Shown here piece after piece: positions 61,022-64,000 of a stretch of 64,000 bases of DNA. A model generated the notes under the pieces. It made no database searches. It saw only the letters and a list, made by a program, of their open reading frames with translations, and was not told the DNA's origin. Numbering within the stretch: the first letter of the stretch is position 1; every line of letters begins with the position of its first letter. The translations under genes and the position numbers were made by a program. Source of the stretch: VGSG01 sp040756375 (GTDB lineage: Bacteria; Desulfobacterota; Desulfomonilia; Desulfomonilales; Desulfomonilaceae). Location of the stretch: assembly GCA_040756375.1 (NCBI GenBank), contig JBFLZC010000023.1, positions 27,908 through 91,907 of the forward strand, read 5' to 3'.

Positions 61022-62121
61022 GGGAGTTTTCGGCACGTGACGGTCTGCTGTTTGTCTTGGTGTCGTTCGAGCGCCAGCTCGATGAGCCGGTCGATAAGCT
61101 TCTCGTAGGACAGCCCGGTGGCCTCCCAGAGCTTGGGATACATGCTGATGGAGGTGAACCCCGGCAGCGTGTTGATTTCGTTTACCACCAGTCTTTCGTC
61201 CGGCGCGAGAAACATGTCTACCCTGGCCAAGCCCGATCCATCCACCGCCTTGAATGCCTTGACTGCGGCATCTTGCGCACGCTCGACGATGTGCTGGGGT
61301 AGTTGCGCGGGGATGACGAGTTCAGCCGTGTCACGCAGATACTTCTCTTCATAATCGTAAAACTGTGAATGGGAAATTACTTCCCCGGGAACGCTCGCCA
61401 CAGGGTCATCATTCCCGAGGACACTCACTTCAAGCTCTTTCCCCGTCACTCCCTCTTCCACAACGACCTTGCGGTCGAAGCACAAAGCAAGCTCTACAGC
61501 AGCTTCGAAACCCGCGGGTTGGTCTACCCTTGTGATGCCTACTGACGATCCAAGGTTTGCGGGCTTCACGAAGAGCGGAAACTTAGCGGATTGCATCTGT
61601 TCCAGGATTGGAACGCGTCGATCGCGCCACTGCGACCGGAGAAACCAAAAATATGGAGTCAGGTCCAGGCCGGCATCTCGAAATACAATCTTCATGAGAA
61701 CTTTGTCCATTCCCACAGAAGAAGCGAGCACTCCGCAGCCCACATAGGGAATGTCCGCGAGCTCAAAGAGCCCCTGAAGGGTCCCGTCCTCGCCGTACGT
61801 GCCGTGGAGAACGGGAAAGACCACATCCACTTCGATTCGGACGAGGCGTCCTTCCGCGTTGATATTCAGGATACCGCCGTGTTCTGGGTCGGGTGACATG
61901 AGCACGCGGTCAGCCTCATCCAGGTCTTCGGACGTGTCGAACGACTCCGCGACCGCGGGCCTCATATACCAGGACCCTTCCTGCGTGATTAACAGAGGCA
62001 GGATCTCGTAATTCCCCTGTGCCATGGCTTCGAAGATCGAACGTGCAGAGCGTCGGGATACCTCGTGTTCAGCGGAACGACCGCCGAATATGAGCGCGAC
62101 GCGTAGATCCTGGCGGGCCAT
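61018..62121 (-). CDS. ddl: D-alanine--D-alanine ligase
   Basis: Joins two D-alanines for peptidoglycan precursors. A 367-residue ATP-grasp enzyme: FGGRSAEHEVS near the start, VFPVLHGTYGEDGTLQG (about 103-119), KPANLGSSVGITRV (ATP-binding) and VNEINTLPGFTSISMYPKLW (metal and D-Ala site). SVLASSVGMDKVLMK matches the vancomycin-sensitive D-Ala-D-Ala type. It is the first gene of a coupled operon with the sugar nucleotidyltransferase and AmgK, that is synthesis and recycling of wall precursors together. Confidence 0.95.
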   Translation of the reverse strand: MARQDLRVALIFGGRSAEHEVSRRSARSIFEAMAQGNYEILPLLITQEGSWYMRPAVAESFDTSEDLDEADRVLMSPDPEHGGILNINAEGRLVRIEVDVVFPVLHGTYGEDGTLQGLFELADIPYVGCGVLASSVGMDKVLMKIVFRDAGLDLTPYFWFLRSQWRDRRVPILEQMQSAKFPLFVKPANLGSSVGITRVDQPAGFEAAVELALCFDRKVVVEEGVTGKELEVSVLGNDDPVASVPGEVISHSQFYDYEEKYLRDTAELVIPAQLPQHIVERAQDAAVKAFKAVDGSGLARVDMFLAPDERLVVNEINTLPGFTSISMYPKLWEATGLSYEKLIDRLIELALERHQDKQQTVTCRKLP

Positions 62122-62278
62122 ATCACCTCCGGCGCGGAATCAGTGTTGAAGCGTGCATATCACAAGGTGTCCGGCGTCAGCAAGTATCGTGTCTTGGATG
62201 TAGGTGGGTTCAAAGGCGAGAAAGATTGAAATGGTGCAGAAATTGAGTCTATATTGATACAAGTAAAGGTGGTGAACC

Positions 62279-62644
62279 ATGGCCCTGCGCGTGAGATCCA
62301 AAATCTGGTTGGAGAACGAAAAAGGTGAGCTGGTCATTGGGACCGGGAGGCTCCGCATCCTGGAAGCGATCCTTGAAGTGGGCTCCATCAACAAAGCCGC
62401 CAAGAAACTGGGGCAGCCCTTTCGCGCGGTTTGGGGAAAGATCAAGACCGCTGAGGAACGATGCGGGTTCCATATTGTTGAATCCACGAGCTCCGGAACC
62501 AGACTGACCAGAGAAGGCCTGGAACTACTGTCGACCTACAAGGAATTCAGGAAGCGATGCAAGACCTACGCTGACCATCAGTTCTGGGAACTTTTCAGCA
62601 AATCCCGGCCGGGCGAGCAACCTTTCCGCGAAAGAAGGCGCTGA
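62279..62644 (+). CDS. ModE-type N-terminal (LysR-like HTH) regulator without a molybdate domain
   Basis: A 121-residue protein that corresponds only to the DNA-binding half of ModE: GRLRILEAILEVGSINKAAKKLGQPFRAVWGKIKTAEERCG is a winged helix. The TOBE/mop domain that binds molybdate is absent. Such short ModE homologues sit next to molybdenum or formate genes, and fdhD follows 52 bases later, so regulation of a Mo/W enzyme is likely. AAGGTGG lies upstream of ATG 62279. Confidence 0.85.
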   Translation: MALRVRSKIWLENEKGELVIGTGRLRILEAILEVGSINKAAKKLGQPFRAVWGKIKTAEERCGFHIVESTSSGTRLTREGLELLSTYKEFRKRCKTYADHQFWELFSKSRPGEQPFRERRR

Positions 62645-62696
62645 ATCAGCCGCGCCGGCTTTGGAACAACCTTGCCTTCCATAGCTCCATCTTAGG

Positions 62697-63539
62697 ATGC
62701 CGCACATGAACGACTTGTCAAAGGCCCCAGGACTCACTGTGGATATCCCTGCGATCCGGTACGAAAGCGGACACGCGAGGCCCATGGATGTGCCGGTAGC
62801 TGCGGAAATTCCTTACACGCTCTTTGTCAACGATCGGGAGATCCTCTCCATTTCCACGCTTCCGTGCAATCTGAAAGAGCTCTTTGTCGGGTTTCTCGTG
62901 TCAGAGGGGGTTCTTCTCTCGCGCAACGAGATACTTACCTGCCATGTAGATCACCCCGGGAAGATCGTAATGATGGAGCTCGACGTCCCCGATACGCGCC
63001 TAGGACGGATCGAAGAGCGGGGAATGCTTACCTCAGGATGCGCAGGGGGCATGGTCTTCTCAGTCATGACTGATCCGGGACCTCCTCGCCAGACAACGGT
63101 GAGGCCCAGCGTGCCCGCGCGGTCTATTGTGGCAAGAATGGGCGAACTGGATAAGTATCAAGGCATCTATCGGGTGACAAGAGGCGTCCACGGGGCATCG
63201 CTCGCGACGCGAGACAAAACGCTGGTCATTCTGGAGGATCTGGGCCGACACAACGCGGTGGACAAGATTGTAGGCCACTGCTTTTTAGAGGGGATCGAGA
63301 CGAGCGACAAGCTCCTGCTTACCACAGGGAGAGTAACCTCGGAAGTGCTGACCAAGGCTTCCCACGGTGGTTTTCCGCTCGTTGTCTCTCGTTCCAGCGC
63401 GAGTGCTATGGCACTCCATCTCGCGCGGCAATTTTCCATTGACGTAGCCACATACGTAAGAGCCGGGAGGTTCAATTACTTCGCCAATGGCGGCGCGGAG
63501 TTGGTCGTCGAGGAGGATGCAGACACTCGTTCCGATTAG
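62697..63539 (+). CDS. fdhD: Formate dehydrogenase accessory sulfurtransferase FdhD
   Basis: Passes sulfur from a cysteine desulfurase to the Mo/W cofactor of formate dehydrogenase. The 280 residues include YTLFVNDREILSISTLPCNLKELFVGFLVSEG, the catalytic loop MLTSGCAGGMVF (about 111-122) and EDLGRHNAVDKIVG. The loop has C-A-G-G in place of the C-x-x-C of E. coli FdhD, so only one cysteine is available. Starts at 62697 and 62706 (ATG AAC) are both possible. The formate dehydrogenase itself is not in the window. Confidence 0.93.
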   Translation: MPHMNDLSKAPGLTVDIPAIRYESGHARPMDVPVAAEIPYTLFVNDREILSISTLPCNLKELFVGFLVSEGVLLSRNEILTCHVDHPGKIVMMELDVPDTRLGRIEERGMLTSGCAGGMVFSVMTDPGPPRQTTVRPSVPARSIVARMGELDKYQGIYRVTRGVHGASLATRDKTLVILEDLGRHNAVDKIVGHCFLEGIETSDKLLLTTGRVTSEVLTKASHGGFPLVVSRSSASAMALHLARQFSIDVATYVRAGRFNYFANGGAELVVEEDADTRSD

Positions 63540-63564
63540 AGAGGGATTGCTTGCCGGACAGGCC

Positions 63565-63747
63565 CTATTTTCGGTTGGTCAAGAAGCGCCAGACTTCCCA
63601 CAGAACCCGTGCAAGTATCACTGTCGCAAGCATGAGCGAAACGAAAAGAACCACGAGCGGCCAGAACTCGGGCCAATGACCCAGGACATAGACCACCACG
63701 AGGATCGCGAAGCAGACAACAATCCCTGCGATTATAATCTTCTCCAT
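63565..63747 (-). CDS. Small two-helix membrane protein
   Basis: A 60-residue protein made of two hydrophobic helices (about residues 4-22 and 29-50) with a short charged end, MEKIIIAGIVVCFAILVVVY. Composition suggests a real small membrane protein, but no family is recognised. It lies between fdhD (convergent) and a transposase fragment. Confidence 0.5.
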   Translation of the reverse strand: MEKIIIAGIVVCFAILVVVYVLGHWPEFWPLVVLFVSLMLATVILARVLWEVWRFLTNRK

Positions 63748-63909
63748 GCGGATCTCGGTCGGCTTCTTCTCGGGCCTCCTGCCCGCGCAAATGCGTGCAT
63801 AGATCCTGGGATCGCCGATGAGCAGGTGAGCGTTAGTGTGAGAGTCGTGGGCATGAGTATCCTTGTTCGGGGTTACGTATGGGGTGGTTTGGAGCGACTG
63901 TGTTTTGTG

Positions 63910-64000
63910 TCAAGCGAAAACTTCCCGGTACAGTTCTCTCTTCCTGACCATGGCATTGAGAATGATCAGGAGTTTTCGCATACATGCCGTGATGGCAACC
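63910..64000 (-). mobile_element. IS110-type transposase, C-terminal fragment at the window edge
   Basis: The minus-strand frame entering from 64000 reads VAITACMRKLLIILNAMVRK and stops at TGA 63910-63912. M-R-K-L-L-x-I-L-N-A-M is the conserved C-terminus of IS110/IS116/IS902-family DEDD transposases. The rest of the gene and the other end of the element lie outside the window. Confidence 0.7.

Overview
The window looks like a chromosome segment of a Gram-negative, anaerobic member of the Desulfobacterota (former Deltaproteobacteria), most like the Desulfomonile/Syntrophales side of that phylum. This is inferred from gene content (LpxB, DapL, FolE2/QueD, an anaerobic benzoyl-CoA ring-cleavage block, tripartite tricarboxylate transport, LarE, FdhD); no rRNA or marker gene fixes the species. 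Two 10-base N runs, both flanked by long G and C homopolymers, show that it is a draft assembly.

Layout. 1-11.9 kb: partial nucleotidyltransferase-like gene, LpxB, a tandem-HAD phosphatase, GreA, small envelope proteins, a phosphofructokinase, a YchF-like GTPase and an ECF sigma/anti-sigma pair. 12-23.9 kb: D,D-carboxypeptidase, a 1007-residue exported TPR-CHAT (caspase-like) protein, CarA-DapL, FolE2-QueD, an HtrA-type protease and an M18 aminopeptidase. 24.4-28.7 kb: a degradative block of thiolase + DUF35 partner, 6-oxocyclohex-1-ene-1-carbonyl-CoA hydrolase and cyclohexa-1,5-diene-1-carbonyl-CoA hydratase, that is the later steps of anaerobic benzoyl-CoA degradation. 28.8-37.6 kb: an accessory stretch with decayed toxin-antitoxin genes, a gene stub, an esterase, a methyltransferase, an intact-looking RelE-type module and repeats. 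38-45.2 kb: Rrf2 regulator, ThiF/MoeB-type E1, CysK, MetB-like and MetY enzymes (cysteine/methionine synthesis), LarE and a second Rrf2 regulator. 45.5-51 kb: DUF2284 protein, Kef-type antiporter, an orphan antitoxin and a beta-propeller lipoprotein. 51.3-59 kb: an IclR-controlled cluster with an EPSP-synthase-like enzyme, TctC-TctB-TctA uptake system, a secreted protein and an acyl-CoA ligase. 59-62.1 kb: cell-wall operon Ddl - sugar nucleotidyltransferase - AmgK-like kinase. 62.3-64 kb: ModE-like regulator, FdhD, a small membrane protein and the tail of an IS110-type transposase.

The most unusual feature is the intergenic DNA. At least six kinds of palindromic, MITE-like repeat (called here A to F) lie between genes; three of them (A, B, F) have recognisable terminal inverted repeats and at least two copies in this window. 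Both assembly gaps fall exactly in the central hairpin of such elements (family A at 36.6 kb, family B at 44.5 kb). The other main leads are the divergent EPSP-synthase homologue beside a Tct transporter, the thiolase/DUF35 pair next to benzoyl-CoA genes, the exported CHAT protein, and the cluster of broken toxin-antitoxin genes.
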